NCBI RefSeq assembly: GCF_002499975.2
Contig: NZ_CP052766.1
Location: 558,001 to 622,000, forward strand
Direction of reading: 5' to 3'
Length of the DNA stretch: 64,000 nucleotides
Origin: Alteromonas pelagimontana
Lineage (GTDB): Bacteria > Pseudomonadota > Gammaproteobacteria > Enterobacterales > Alteromonadaceae
The first letter of the stretch is position 1. Each line of letters begins with the position of its first letter. Under the pieces are notes generated by a model. The model saw only the letters and a program-made list of their open reading frames with translations, was not told the DNA's origin and searched no databases. Shown in pieces: positions 46,802 through 57,143 of the stretch. A program made the position numbers and the translations under genes.

Positions 46802-48449
46802 GCAGGCCCAAGTAAAGCCGACAACCCGCATTTCCAAAGTCTGGATAATTCCTATTCTGGCTGTTCTTGTGGGCGGCTGGATGGTGTACTATCAATGGAA
46901 AAATCAGGGGCCATTAATTACGATTGAACTGAAATCGGCGGCAGGAATTGAGGTAAATAAAACGCCCATTAAAGTACGGGATCTTGATATAGGCCAGGTG
47001 AAAAATATTGAGCTGAAACCTGACTTAAACGGGGTTATAGTCACAGCGCGCATTGACGCGAACGCCAGCCATTTATTAACCGAAAACACCGATTTTTGGA
47101 TGGTAGCTCCGCGTATCAGTTTCTCCGAAGTTTCAGGTCTTAATACGCTGCTTTCCGGTAGCTATATTGCCATGTCAGCCGATGATTCCGGCGGTGAACA
47201 ATATCATTTTGTGGCACTTGAGCGTCCGCCTGTCACGCCACCGGGAACGCCCGGGCTACACCTGGCGTTAAAAAGCGATGATCGATTTGCTTATAAACCT
47301 GGCGACCCCATCATTTATAAAGGCTTTAAGATAGGCGAGTTCGAAGATGCTTCCTTTGATATCGATGAACGTGTGGTGTATTACAACGCATTTATAGAAG
47401 CGCCCTATCACAAGCTTATTACTGAAAACACCCGTTTTTGGAATGTCAGCGGCGTAAAACTTCACCTGAAATCCAGTGGCGTGAAAATCGAAACCGGCAG
47501 CCTTGAGACCTTATTGACCAACGGAATTACCTTTGGTATCCCTGAAGGGTTTCCAGCAGGCGAACAAGTCGGCGACAACGCCACCTTTCGTATTTTTCAA
47601 GACGCAACGGCGGCTTCTAATGCCCGTTATCGACTTGCTGCAGAATATTTGTTGTTAATTGATGAAACCGTCAGAGGTCTCACCGTAGGCGCGCCAGTAG
47701 AATATCGGGGCATTGAAATTGGCGAGGTACTTGCCATTAATGTCACCAGCGCAGTTAACGGTAATATTCTCGATGAGAATTATCCTATTCCGGTGCTTAT
47801 TAACATTTATCCTGGTAAGGTGCGTCAGCAAGATAATCCCGAAAGCCTACAATTTGTGAAAGACACCATGCACAAATGGATTGGTAAAGATTTACGGGCA
47901 ACCTTGCGCATGGGAAATGTTCTCACCGGCGGCTTATACGTTGATCTGCAACACGCACCGGGTGTTGAGCCTATTGAGCCTCAAATCCTCAATGGGCACG
48001 AAGTAATTCCTACGGTATCCAATGAATTTACCCAAATTACGCAAAAGGCTGATGCCATTTTGGATAAGCTCAACGAGCTGCCGCTGAATTCAATGATTGG
48101 CGATGTTCAAAGCGTTATCGTTGATTTGAAGGAAGCAGCAAATTCGGTAGAAACCACCAGTAACGATTTTGATGCACTCATGGAAGATATTGATGTTAAA
48201 GATATCAATCGTAATCTTAATCAAGTGCTGGCGAATATGTCTTCACTGCTTAAAAATTATTCGGAAGGCGGTTTAAGCAAGTCAGAAATCCAGGAAACAG
48301 TTGACGCCATGCAGGATACACTACGTAATTTGCAGCCCCTGTTATTGCAGTTGAATCAGAAGCCTAACGGACTGATCTTCTCAGATAACAGTAGTGTAGA
48401 TATACAACCCAAAGCGCAATCAAAAGGAGTGTTCGATGAGAAGCCGTAA
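46794..48449 (+). CDS. pqiB: Intermembrane transport protein PqiB (MCE domains)
   Basis: A 551-residue inner-membrane anchored periplasmic protein with a membrane segment at ~17-33, three MCE domains (~45-135, ~158-220, ~280-385; each starting with a GIEVNKTPIKVRDLDIGQV-like strand) and a long C-terminal helical region. PqiB rings stack into a channel for lipids between the membranes. The start overlaps pqiA, and the stop overlaps pqiC by 14 bases. Confidence 0.94.
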   Translation: MNEQAQVKPTTRISKVWIIPILAVLVGGWMVYYQWKNQGPLITIELKSAAGIEVNKTPIKVRDLDIGQVKNIELKPDLNGVIVTARIDANASHLLTENTDFWMVAPRISFSEVSGLNTLLSGSYIAMSADDSGGEQYHFVALERPPVTPPGTPGLHLALKSDDRFAYKPGDPIIYKGFKIGEFEDASFDIDERVVYYNAFIEAPYHKLITENTRFWNVSGVKLHLKSSGVKIETGSLETLLTNGITFGIPEGFPAGEQVGDNATFRIFQDATAASNARYRLAAEYLLLIDETVRGLTVGAPVEYRGIEIGEVLAINVTSAVNGNILDENYPIPVLINIYPGKVRQQDNPESLQFVKDTMHKWIGKDLRATLRMGNVLTGGLYVDLQHAPGVEPIEPQILNGHEVIPTVSNEFTQITQKADAILDKLNELPLNSMIGDVQSVIVDLKEAANSVETTSNDFDALMEDIDVKDINRNLNQVLANMSSLLKNYSEGGLSKSEIQETVDAMQDTLRNLQPLLLQLNQKPNGLIFSDNSSVDIQPKAQSKGVFDEKP

Positions 48450-49011
48450 TGTTATTGCGTTTTTGTTTGCCATCACTCTATTCGGGTGCGCCAACGAGCC
48501 CGTTGCACTGAATTATTACCTGTTACACTCACCGGATTTCAAAGCGCAACATGCAGCTAAAAGCGTTCGTGGAAGAATTCACCTGCAACAGCTAAAGCTT
48601 CCTGACTATCTTAAGCAGCGTAGTCTAGCCATGCAGACTGGCCCTACTAATGTGTTTTTTTCACCGCAGCACATCTGGGCAGAGCCGCTAAGCAGCGGAC
48701 TGGTTCAGGCACTTACGGAAATCCTCTGGCGTGAATCTCAAGTTTTAGCGGTACCATTAGATGTTTACCCCAACGACAATGATATTTTAAATATCAGTAT
48801 CCAAATTGATGATCTTATTGCCACTTATCAGGGAGAAGTCATTCTTAAAGGGCAGTATTGGATATATCCACATGAAAAAGATCCAGAAGTGCGTATATTT
48901 GATTTCCGCCATCCTTTAGAAGAAGATGGTTTTGAACATGCAGTGGAAAAAATGCGATTGCTCATTGGTAAACTGAGCCGGGACATTGCAGACGATGTTG
49001 TAAATAACTGA
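48436..49011 (+). CDS. pqiC: Lipoprotein PqiC
   Basis: A 191-residue outer-membrane lipoprotein of the PqiC/YmbA family, with lipobox LFGC (C18) and the family's YYLLHSP near the start. It has AAAAGGAG before its ATG. It is the third gene of pqiABC and should complete the lipid channel at the outer membrane. Confidence 0.9.
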   Translation: MRSRNVIAFLFAITLFGCANEPVALNYYLLHSPDFKAQHAAKSVRGRIHLQQLKLPDYLKQRSLAMQTGPTNVFFSPQHIWAEPLSSGLVQALTEILWRESQVLAVPLDVYPNDNDILNISIQIDDLIATYQGEVILKGQYWIYPHEKDPEVRIFDFRHPLEEDGFEHAVEKMRLLIGKLSRDIADDVVNN

Positions 49012-49026
49012 TACAGGAAAGGCCAC

Positions 49027-50127
49027 ATGATAGCAGCGACCCTTGATAAGCTGCTCAAGGAAGGGTGCAGTCAACACTATGATGAGGAAACGAATCGTCA
49101 AATCCTCGTTGTGAACCTGTTCTCGCTGGTAGGAATTAGCCTTACTCTGTCTTTAGGTATAGTTGCACTTGTAGGCAAAAATTATCCGCTGGCCTTTTCG
49201 CTGCTTACGGCTTCTTTTTTGTTTATTGTTTCACGAAAAATTCAGTCGATTTTTAGTAATAGCGTTGGCCGCTTATTGGCAATGTACTTACTAACCGGCT
49301 GTTTGATGGCATTGATGTCTTTTCTCGTAGTCACCGGTGGTAGAGCCAACACCGGACCATTATGGATTTATATTGTTCCACCGGTAGCGATGTTCTTTGG
49401 CGGCTTTCGACGCGGCCTTGGGGTAATGGCCGGTTTCACACTTTTGATTGTGATCCTGTTATTTTTCCCAGATGATTATTTACTGCTAACGCATTACAGC
49501 TACGAGTTTAAAACCCGTCTTATTTATTCTTTTCTGACAGTGACCTTTCTTTCCGCGTTTTATGAGTACAGTCGTCAGAAAACCTATGAAACAGCTAAAG
49601 AGTTGAGCCGACAGTTTAAACAGCAGGCTTTGCACGACCCTCTTACCCACCTACCCAATCGTCGCGGCATTCAACAGCAGATAGAACAAGAGCTTTCGCG
49701 GATGACACGCCACGGCAGGCCAATCAGTATTGTTATCGTTGATGTAGACCATTTTAAAAACATCAATGATACCTACGGCCACGATAACGGAGATGTGGTG
49801 TTGACGAAAATTAGTGAGATCTTTAGAAAATGGATTCGACGCCAGGATTCGGTGGGCCGCTGGGGCGGTGAAGAGTTTATTTTTGTTCTACCAGAAACAC
49901 CTGAAACAAACGGAAAGCTATTAGCAGACAAAGTTCGTAGCGCTTTAGAGGGAACCTTTATTAATATTCAGGGCAACGATATACAAGTTACGGCCAGCTT
50001 CGGTGTGTGCGAAATCAATAAGGAAATTACGTTAGATCGCGCGCTACGGCAGGCGGATAAAGCATTGTATCAAGCTAAAAAGGAAGGGCGAAATTGCGTT
50101 GTTGCCGCCAATGCCTGCGATGACTGA
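49027..50127 (+). CDS. Membrane diguanylate cyclase (GGDEF)
   Basis: A 366-residue enzyme that makes c-di-GMP. The N-terminal half (~28-182) has about six membrane helices; the GGDEF domain spans ~200-362 and its motif reads GGEEF, fully compatible with activity. An I-site (RRQD, five residues before) allows product inhibition. It starts 15 bases after pqiC with GGAAAGG, so it is likely in the pqi transcript, an uncommon neighbour for lipid transport. No signal-sensing domain is recognised. Confidence 0.93.
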   Translation: MIAATLDKLLKEGCSQHYDEETNRQILVVNLFSLVGISLTLSLGIVALVGKNYPLAFSLLTASFLFIVSRKIQSIFSNSVGRLLAMYLLTGCLMALMSFLVVTGGRANTGPLWIYIVPPVAMFFGGFRRGLGVMAGFTLLIVILLFFPDDYLLLTHYSYEFKTRLIYSFLTVTFLSAFYEYSRQKTYETAKELSRQFKQQALHDPLTHLPNRRGIQQQIEQELSRMTRHGRPISIVIVDVDHFKNINDTYGHDNGDVVLTKISEIFRKWIRRQDSVGRWGGEEFIFVLPETPETNGKLLADKVRSALEGTFINIQGNDIQVTASFGVCEINKEITLDRALRQADKALYQAKKEGRNCVVAANACDD

Positions 50128-50197
50128 CGTCGTTCAAACCATCACTAAACATTTCCATAAATAGTTCGTTACAATTGGTGTTAGTTTGTAGCATCTA

Positions 50198-51400
50198 ATG
50201 CCGTTAATATTAGCTCAAAGAATCCGCAACAGTAAGTTATCAACTATGAAATGGATGAAAGTCGTCGCACCGTTCCTCATTCTGTTAATCGGCTACGCAG
50301 GAATGAAAGCCATTGGAGCCTCAGCTTCTGAAGAAGTGATTAAGGAAGAAGTTGATACTCGTCCCACTGTCACTATAGAAGATTTGAATCCGGTGGATTA
50401 TACCGTCCTAATTTCCTCTTATGGCGAAGTGACGCCGCTGGAAAGCACCAATTTAGCGGCGCAGGTCGCAGGAGAAGTGGTGTCATGGCATCCCAGTTTT
50501 GTGGCTGGCGGTTTGGTAAAACGTGGAGATGTGCTTTTTTCTATTGAAAAAGACACTTATGAGGCGGCGCTGTTACAAGCAGAAGCCAATCTTTCTACGG
50601 CTCAAGCGCAATTAATTCAAGAACAAGCGCAGGCCGAAGTGGCTTCACGCGAAGCAACTTCCCTGCCCTCAAATCGCGTTACCGATTTGTACTTGCGTAA
50701 ACCACAGGTATTAAGTGCTAAGGCGGCAGTAAAATATGCAGAAGCTCAGATCCGCATTGCGACTCGTGATTTGGAAAACTGTGAAGTAAAAGCGCCGTAC
50801 GACGCCTTGGTAGTGGCTCGCAACATCGGTGTAGGCGACTTCGTTGCCGTGGGTACAGTAGCTGCGACAATGAACAACATCGAGACCGCCGAAATTGTCT
50901 TTCCCATAGCAAGGTTTGATCGAAACTTTCTACCTGCAGATATTGTGGGAAAAGAGGCATTAGTGAACGCCGATACCCCTCGAGGCAATGAATTCGAAGC
51001 CTATATTCATCGCGACACCGGTATCGTCGATCAGACCACCAGAATGACTCATTTAGTTGCACGTGTTGACGATCCGTACGGTTTGCATTCCACCAAGCCA
51101 GTACTGAAATTTGGCGCTTATGCTACGGTTTCCTTCAAAGGGCGCACGCTAGATAACGTATATCGGGTGCCTCAGGAACTTATTACAAATGGCCAGCTGT
51201 GGACGCTTGATGAAGAGAACAAGCTGGTTTCGCAACCTGTTGATATGATCCGCGAAGATGGTGGCTACTTTTTGATTCGCGGCGAGTTTGACAGCAACCG
51301 CGTAGTCATGAATTTACCGGAATATCCACAAACCGGGATGTCTGTAAAAGTGATAGCTGGAAACGATAATTTAGTCGCTCAACGTCCGCGTCCAGAGTAA
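50198..51400 (+). CDS. RND efflux periplasmic adaptor (membrane-fusion protein)
   Basis: A 400-residue HlyD/AcrA-type adaptor. It has an N-terminal anchor (~19-38), a lipoyl-like domain with AAQVAGEVVSWHPSFVAGG, a coiled-coil hairpin rich in Ala and Gln (~120-175) and beta-barrel parts to the end. The ATG at 50198 is used, but the ATG at 50246 starts directly at the anchor and is equally likely; neither has a strong ribosome site. It is followed 14 bases later by the RND pump. No outer-membrane factor is encoded nearby. Confidence 0.9.
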   Translation: MPLILAQRIRNSKLSTMKWMKVVAPFLILLIGYAGMKAIGASASEEVIKEEVDTRPTVTIEDLNPVDYTVLISSYGEVTPLESTNLAAQVAGEVVSWHPSFVAGGLVKRGDVLFSIEKDTYEAALLQAEANLSTAQAQLIQEQAQAEVASREATSLPSNRVTDLYLRKPQVLSAKAAVKYAEAQIRIATRDLENCEVKAPYDALVVARNIGVGDFVAVGTVAATMNNIETAEIVFPIARFDRNFLPADIVGKEALVNADTPRGNEFEAYIHRDTGIVDQTTRMTHLVARVDDPYGLHSTKPVLKFGAYATVSFKGRTLDNVYRVPQELITNGQLWTLDEENKLVSQPVDMIREDGGYFLIRGEFDSNRVVMNLPEYPQTGMSVKVIAGNDNLVAQRPRPE

Positions 51401-51414
51401 CAGGAGCCAGCATT

Positions 51415-54400
51415 ATGAAGGAAGAATACGATACGCATACGGGTATAATATCGTGGTTTGCAAGAAACTCTGTGGCTGCCAATTTAATGATGATTTTTGT
51501 CATCATCATGGGCGTTGTCGGCTATATGACCATTCAGCGTCAGATGTTTCCTAACATCGAAATTAACTACATTAATATTTCTGCACAATATCCCGGGGCC
51601 TCACCGCAGGAAATTGAAGAAAGCATTCTGGTGAAAATAGAGGAGTCGTTAAAAGACGTCACGGAAATTAAGCGCATAATTTCCCGCGCGTTTCGAAATG
51701 AGGGGCGCGTTACCTTAGAAATTGATAAAAACGAAAAGCTTACCGATGTCCTGGATAAAATAAAACTACGGGTAGATGGTATTGCTACCTTTCCGGCAGG
51801 AATGGAGCCGGTAAATATCTCTCAGGATGAGTTTCAGCAAAGCGTAATTGAAATGCCGCTGGTTGGTGATGTCCCTCTTACAGAACTAAAACCCCTGGCA
51901 AAACAAATTGAAGATGAGCTACTCCAGTTGGCCAATATTTCGCTGGTTGAAGTCTCAGCACCGGATGATGAAATCTCGGTAGAAATTAAACCAGAAATGT
52001 TGCGCATGTATAATCTGACGATTGACGACATAAGTGCAGCAATCCGCGCCTATTCGGCTAATTTATCCGCAGGCCAACTAAAAACCAATGCGGGAGTGAT
52101 TTCTGTCCGCGTTGAAAACCAATATTACAGCGGCGAAGAGTTTGGCTCTATTCCTGTTAAAGTTGGCACAAGTGGTGCCAGAGTATTGCTTTCTGATGTA
52201 GCCACGATCAATGATGGTTTTGTCGAAGGCGAGCGTTATTTTAAATATTCAGGCAAAAACGCAATTTATATTGCTGTTAATGCAACTAAGAATCAAAGCA
52301 TTATTCCTGTTGCCGAGACAGTAAAAAGCTATATTGAAGCACGTAACAAAACCCTACCCAAAGGCGTGCAACTGGAAGTTCTGGTAGACATGACCTACTA
52401 CCTGAATGCGCGCCTGAATATGATGTTATGGAACCTGCTGGAAGGTTCGATTTTAGTGGCGTTAATGTTAACTATTTTTCTGCGCTTCCGTTTAGCGTTT
52501 TGGGTAATGCTAGGCTTGCCCATCTGTTTCTTAGGCGCGGTGATGCTGATGCCGCTATTCGGGCTCAGTATCAATATTCTCTCGCTTTTTGCGTTCATCA
52601 TGGTGCTGGGTATTGTGGTCGATGATGCCATTGTTATCGGCGAGAGTGCCTACACAGAAATTGAATCGAAAGGCGGCGGTGTAGACAACGTAATACGCGG
52701 TGCCAAGCGGGTCGCTACGCCGGCAACTTTCGGTGTACTCACCACCATTGCGGTATTTGCACCTTTCACCCTGAGCAGTGGCCCCGAAGGCGCATTCTTT
52801 TATAATATTGCGGTTGTCGTAATACTCTGTTTGGCGTTCAGTTTAATCGAATCCAAGCTGATCCTGCCCGCCCATATCGCCCATACTCGTTTTTCGCCTG
52901 TGAAAGAAAACAGTTTGCGGGCAGGTTTTAATCGCCGCTTTAGTGGCTTTGTTAATGGCCCCTACCGCAGACTGGTTGAGCATGCACTGGAATGGCGCTG
53001 GGCAGTGTTGATGATATTTGTGGGCTTATTGATGCTGAGCGTCGGCCTTATAAGCGCCAATTTTGTGCGAATGGTACCCAATCCAAAAGTGCCCCATGAT
53101 TTTCCACAAGTGAAAATTGAAATGAACGAAAATGTGTCGGATGAGGCAACTATCTTTGCCTTGAAAACCATCGAAAGCACTATCAGGAACATAGAAGAAG
53201 ATATTAAAAGCGAATATGGTAAGGGAATGGTTCGTGACTTACTTGCGTTTAATGAAGAACGCACAGAAGGGAGGATCGTCGCCCCGTTGGTAGAAGAGGA
53301 CCTGCGTCCGTTTGACACCTTTGAACTGGCCCGACGCTGGCGAGAAGCGATTCCCGAAATTCCCGGCATGAAATCTTTTACTGTCTATGACGATGTGAAT
53401 GGTGAAGGCGATGACGGTGAATTCGGCTATTTATTGTACGGTTCTGATATCAGCACGCTCAACGCAGCCGGACGTAAATTTATACAGATGCTGCAGCAGC
53501 AAAAGGGTCTGTTCGATGTAAGCTCGACAATTGATCCAGATAGCAAAGAAGTACAGATGACGCTACTACCTGTTGCCTATGATTTAGGGCTAACGCTGTC
53601 AAATATTGCTAATCAGGTGGGCTCCAGCTTCTATGGTGGTGAAGCTCAACGTATTATTCGTAACGGTGAAGAAGTAAAAGTAATGGTGCGATATCCAGAA
53701 CTTACCCGCGAACGCTTTGCCGAATTGAAATACACCATCATTACCACGCCTTCCGGGAAAGAAGTCATGTTGGGTGACGTGGTCAATCTTATCGAAAAGC
53801 CGGGGATCAGTTATATCCGCCGTGAAGGAGGCTATCGAAGCGTATATGTTTGGGGCAATATTGATGAAGAAGCCATTGAGCCTAATGAAGTCGTCAAACA
53901 AATAGATGAGAAGTTACTACCTCAGCTTAAAGAAGCCTTTCCTTCGGTAATGACTGAACTTGGGGGGGATATTGAAGAACAGCAAGCACAGCAAAGCGAG
54001 CAGGTGTATTTCTTTGTTGCCGCTATGCTCATGGTTTATGTATTACTGGCAGTGCCGCTTAAAAGCTACGGCCAGCCGCTGATCATAATGTCGGTCATCC
54101 CTTTTAGTCTGACGGGTGCAATATGGGGCCATTTTTTGTTGGACCTGGATTTAAGCATGATGTCCACGTTTGGCTTAATTGCTGCGGCCGGTGTTGTAAT
54201 CAATGATTCGCTGGTAATGACAGATTTCATTAACCAGAGACGGGCGCAAGGTTACTCCGTGCGAGAAGCCGTTGCCGAAGCGGGAAGCGCGCGGTTTCGA
54301 GCCATTACCCTCACCTCTATTACCACCTTTGTTGGTGTACTGCCCATTATGTTCGAAAGTAGCCTACAGGCTGCTTTTGTTGTACCTATGGCGGTGGCGC

Positions 54401-54570
54401 TAGGTTTTGCCGTTATGTATGCGACAGTGGTAACGCTGGTACTGGTGCCTTGCCTGTATTTGATACTCATTGATCTTGGCGTTCCGTTTACAGCCGTGAG
54501 AAAGAAACTACGTAAACACTCAGCGAATAAGTCTGGAAAGAGTAGCGACCTTTCAGCGGAACAACATTAA
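51415..54570 (+). CDS. RND family efflux transporter permease
   Basis: A 1051-residue proton-driven inner-membrane pump of the HAE/AcrB-like superfamily. It has 12 helices with the large periplasmic loops after helix 1 and helix 7. The proton relay aspartates appear in LGIVVDDAIVIGE. The N-terminal region ends in RQMFPNIEINYI, where HAE pumps read xxxFPxI. Together with the adaptor it exports small molecules; the substrate is unknown. AGGAG is placed before the ATG. Confidence 0.93.
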   Translation: MKEEYDTHTGIISWFARNSVAANLMMIFVIIMGVVGYMTIQRQMFPNIEINYINISAQYPGASPQEIEESILVKIEESLKDVTEIKRIISRAFRNEGRVTLEIDKNEKLTDVLDKIKLRVDGIATFPAGMEPVNISQDEFQQSVIEMPLVGDVPLTELKPLAKQIEDELLQLANISLVEVSAPDDEISVEIKPEMLRMYNLTIDDISAAIRAYSANLSAGQLKTNAGVISVRVENQYYSGEEFGSIPVKVGTSGARVLLSDVATINDGFVEGERYFKYSGKNAIYIAVNATKNQSIIPVAETVKSYIEARNKTLPKGVQLEVLVDMTYYLNARLNMMLWNLLEGSILVALMLTIFLRFRLAFWVMLGLPICFLGAVMLMPLFGLSINILSLFAFIMVLGIVVDDAIVIGESAYTEIESKGGGVDNVIRGAKRVATPATFGVLTTIAVFAPFTLSSGPEGAFFYNIAVVVILCLAFSLIESKLILPAHIAHTRFSPVKENSLRAGFNRRFSGFVNGPYRRLVEHALEWRWAVLMIFVGLLMLSVGLISANFVRMVPNPKVPHDFPQVKIEMNENVSDEATIFALKTIESTIRNIEEDIKSEYGKGMVRDLLAFNEERTEGRIVAPLVEEDLRPFDTFELARRWREAIPEIPGMKSFTVYDDVNGEGDDGEFGYLLYGSDISTLNAAGRKFIQMLQQQKGLFDVSSTIDPDSKEVQMTLLPVAYDLGLTLSNIANQVGSSFYGGEAQRIIRNGEEVKVMVRYPELTRERFAELKYTIITTPSGKEVMLGDVVNLIEKPGISYIRREGGYRSVYVWGNIDEEAIEPNEVVKQIDEKLLPQLKEAFPSVMTELGGDIEEQQAQQSEQVYFFVAAMLMVYVLLAVPLKSYGQPLIIMSVIPFSLTGAIWGHFLLDLDLSMMSTFGLIAAAGVVINDSLVMTDFINQRRAQGYSVREAVAEAGSARFRAITLTSITTFVGVLPIMFESSLQAAFVVPMAVALGFAVMYATVVTLVLVPCLYLILIDLGVPFTAVRKKLRKHSANKSGKSSDLSAEQH

Positions 54571-54580
54571 TAAATCTATA

Positions 54581-54602
54581 CAGGGGAGCCAAGTCTCCCC
54601 TG
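54581..54602 (+). terminator. Hairpin terminator after the RND operon
   Basis: CAGGGGAG-CCAAGT-CTCCCCTG is followed by CTCTTTAG, 11 bases after the stop. The T run is short, so strength is uncertain. Confidence 0.65.
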
Positions 54603-54688
54603 CTCTTTAGAAAACTGGTCACTGCCATAGCTCCCGTTTTTATTCCACGTTAGAATAGCGTTCTTATTTAACGATTTAGGGAACAAAA

Positions 54689-55174
54689 TTGTCGGATTTT
54701 ACTCTTCGTGTTGCTACCTCTGACGACAGCCAACAAATTCTGGCATTTATTACAGAATTAGCCATTTATGAAAAAGCCGAGCATGAAGTTGAATCTTCAG
54801 TGGAAGATATCAAGCGAACACTTTTTAGTGAAGAGGCCACCGCACATTGTGTTATATGTGAACGCGGTGGAGCGGCAGTAGGTTTTGCCGTGTATTTCTA
54901 TAACTACTCCACCTGGCAAGGAAAGAACGGGCTTTATCTGGAAGACTTATATGTTTCTTTGCAACACCGCGGTTCTGGAGCCGGAAAAGCACTGCTAAAA
55001 TATCTTGCCCAACATGCGGTTGCCAATGATTGCGGACGTTTCGAGTGGAGCGTACTTGACTGGAACGAACCCGCCATCAGGTTTTATGAATCGATTGGCG
55101 CCAAGCCTCAGAGCGAGTGGATAAAGTATCGTCTGGATGGTGAAGCCTTAACGTCATTTGCAGAATCAGAGTAA
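54689..55174 (+). CDS. GNAT acetyltransferase (diamine acetyltransferase-like)
   Basis: A 161-residue N-acetyltransferase. The fold is clear: VATSDDSQQILAFI at the N-terminus, acetyl-CoA loop QHRGSGAGKALL and C-terminal WNEPAIRFYESIGA. The central FYNYSTWQGKNGLYLEDLYV block resembles spermidine/thialysine acetyltransferases. The start is a TTG at 54689 with AGGGA eight bases before. Substrate inferred only. Confidence 0.85.
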   Translation: MSDFTLRVATSDDSQQILAFITELAIYEKAEHEVESSVEDIKRTLFSEEATAHCVICERGGAAVGFAVYFYNYSTWQGKNGLYLEDLYVSLQHRGSGAGKALLKYLAQHAVANDCGRFEWSVLDWNEPAIRFYESIGAKPQSEWIKYRLDGEALTSFAESE

Positions 55175-55242
55175 ACTGAAATTACAGGGTCTGGTAGTCT
55201 CAAGATCTTCCGCCTCTTTTTCTCATGCTGGCGCTGCGGGAT

Positions 55243-55863
55243 TTAGGCGCGATAGTGACTTAAAAAAAGCAGAGCCGTTTGTGTTGCCACTTTTTTCTTG
55301 CCTTGCAAAGAGATTGGTGGCTCGATTTTCATCAACTGCGGCCAGAAACAATGCCCTTTTATTAAACTTGAAAGCTCCTTAACGCTATATTCCAAGTCTG
55401 GCAGTGTTAAGGTACCGTCGTCCCGCGCAGACTTAAGCCACTTATGCAGCACCGTTTCCTGGGCCGTAAGCTGCTCCACCTCATCTCGCAATCGATCAGG
55501 ATGATAGAAAAAGTGACCAAAGGCGACTCTCGCCAACTCCAGATATTCACTACCGGTAATCAGTTCAATTTCAGCCAGTAAAATGGCAGAAAGTTGGTCT
55601 TCAAGTGGTGTAGTGTTGTCATATTGCACCGGAATACTCACCATACTCTTTTGCCAGAGCGCTTTGATGAGATGCATGACGATGACTTCTTTCGCGTTGA
55701 AGTGGTTGTATACCGTACGCTTCGACACATTTGCCATTTCAGCCAGTCTATCCATGCTGGTTCCCGCCACACCGTACTTTTGAAAAGCTTGCTTGGCAGC
55801 ACAAATAATAGCTTCGCGTTTTACGTCGCTTCTGGTTCGGGTAACCGTAGCCATGGTATTCAC
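55243..55863 (-). CDS. TetR-family transcriptional regulator
   Basis: A 206-residue repressor. The HTH spans ~20-65 (VAGTSMDRLAEMANVSKRTVYNHF). The C-terminal ligand domain is helical and resembles AcrR-type regulators. It lies near the RND operon, but on the other strand and across an acetyltransferase, so regulation of that pump is possible but not shown. Confidence 0.88.
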   Translation of the reverse strand: MNTMATVTRTRSDVKREAIICAAKQAFQKYGVAGTSMDRLAEMANVSKRTVYNHFNAKEVIVMHLIKALWQKSMVSIPVQYDNTTPLEDQLSAILLAEIELITGSEYLELARVAFGHFFYHPDRLRDEVEQLTAQETVLHKWLKSARDDGTLTLPDLEYSVKELSSLIKGHCFWPQLMKIEPPISLQGKKKVATQTALLFLSHYRA

Positions 55864-55952
55864 TTCTTTAACTCAATCCGATCCATTTTACACAGCAATA
55901 ATTATTGAGCAAATTAAGTTACGGTGAAATATCGTGCTTCCATGCGCGCTTT

Positions 55953-56378
55953 TCAGCGACTTCGTTTTGCCTTAACCATCTGCTCGACATAACGCATGAT
56001 GTCGCGCCAGGAGACAATACCTACCGGATTATGTTTATCGTCGATAATTGGGATACAGGAAATAGCATGGCGATTAAAAAGCGCTATAGCGCTTACAATG
56101 GAACTCGATGCTGTTAAGGTTATCAACTCCCGGCTCATTATCTGGTGAGCTTTGCGTTCCAGTGTGGCTCTGTCGCGGCTGCGCTCGGTGACTTCATCAA
56201 GAAAAGGGCTTAGGGCTTTTAACAAATCACGATCGGAAATTATTCCCAACAGCTTCTTATTTTCAACCACAAGTAGATGGTGAAAGCCGGTGCTTTGAAA
56301 AATTTCACGAACAGTGGCAAGGTTATCATCCAGGTGCACCGTGACAACCCGTGTGGTCATAATATCAGCAAGACTCAT
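55953..56378 (-). CDS. Two-CBS-domain protein
   Basis: A protein of about 141 residues made of two CBS domains (~5-60 and ~75-135) that usually bind adenosine nucleotides. The start at 56378 gives MSLADIMTTRVVTVHLDDN, where the first CBS domain begins, and has GGGGAG about nine bases upstream. The open frame extends 23 codons further, but they do not fit the family. A stand-alone CBS pair is a regulatory subunit or sensor of unknown partner. Confidence 0.85.
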   Translation of the reverse strand: MSLADIMTTRVVTVHLDDNLATVREIFQSTGFHHLLVVENKKLLGIISDRDLLKALSPFLDEVTERSRDRATLERKAHQIMSRELITLTASSSIVSAIALFNRHAISCIPIIDDKHNPVGIVSWRDIMRYVEQMVKAKRSR

Positions 56379-56605
56379 GATTTCGTACTCCCCGGTTCTT
56401 GTTATAAGCATATCTGTTTCACTCAGGGCAAGAAAGCGTAAAAGCACGATTCAGTCGCAGTTTGCTCTACATCAAGTTGTATAAGTACGTACAAGAAAAA
56501 CGTGATTTATAGAAATAGCTGCAGAAGAAGGTTTCGCTACACTTGTATTCGCAGGAGAAAACACCCATATACCAGTAGCATTTTTAAACAATAAGGGAAT
56601 AAACC

Positions 56606-57103
56606 ATGGCAACAGTGACACTTAAAGGTAACCCGTTGGAAACAGTAGGCGAACTTCCGGAAAAAGGAAGCAATGCTCCAGGTTTCACTTTAGTTAAAGC
56701 TGATTTAAGCACGGTCAGTTTGGATGAGCTAAAAGGCAAGCGCGTAATTTTAAATATTTTTCCTTCTATTGATACGGGCACATGTGCCATGTCTGTACGT
56801 AAATTTAATGAAAAAGCGAGCTCTGTGGAAAATACACAAGTTGTCTGTGTTTCTGCAGATCTTCCCTTTGCTGCTGGGCGTTTTTGTGGTGCAGAGGGCA
56901 TTGAGAATGTGGTAACCGCCTCAACGTTCCGCTCTGACTTTGGTAAAGCCTACGGGGTAGAATTTAGCACCGGCCCATTGACGGGCTTGTTATCTCGTGC
57001 AGTTGTTGTCTTAGATACTGATGGCAAAGTTGTCTACACTGAGCAAGTAAAAGAAACCGCAGATGAGCCAGATTATGATGCCGCTTTAGCTGCACTGCAG
57101 TAA
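56606..57103 (+). CDS. tpx: Thiol peroxidase
   Basis: A 165-residue atypical 2-Cys peroxiredoxin that reduces hydroperoxides with thioredoxin. The peroxidatic cysteine is C60 in [11 protein letters not shown] and the resolving one C94 in GRFCGAEG, at the spacing normal for Tpx. The ATG is preceded by AAGGGAA. It has its own terminator. Confidence 0.96.
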   Translation: MATVTLKGNPLETVGELPEKGSNAPGFTLVKADLSTVSLDELKGKRVILNIFPSIDTGTCAMSVRKFNEKASSVENTQVVCVSADLPFAAGRFCGAEGIENVVTASTFRSDFGKAYGVEFSTGPLTGLLSRAVVVLDTDGKVVYTEQVKETADEPDYDAALAALQ

Positions 57104-57118
57104 CCTTCTGTTATTCTC

Positions 57119-57143
57119 AGCCCGCCTCTGTGCGGGCTTTTTT
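57119..57143 (+). terminator. Rho-independent terminator of tpx
   Basis: AGCCCGC-CTCTGT-GCGGGCTTTTTT is a perfect stem with T run, 16 bases after the stop. Confidence 0.92.
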
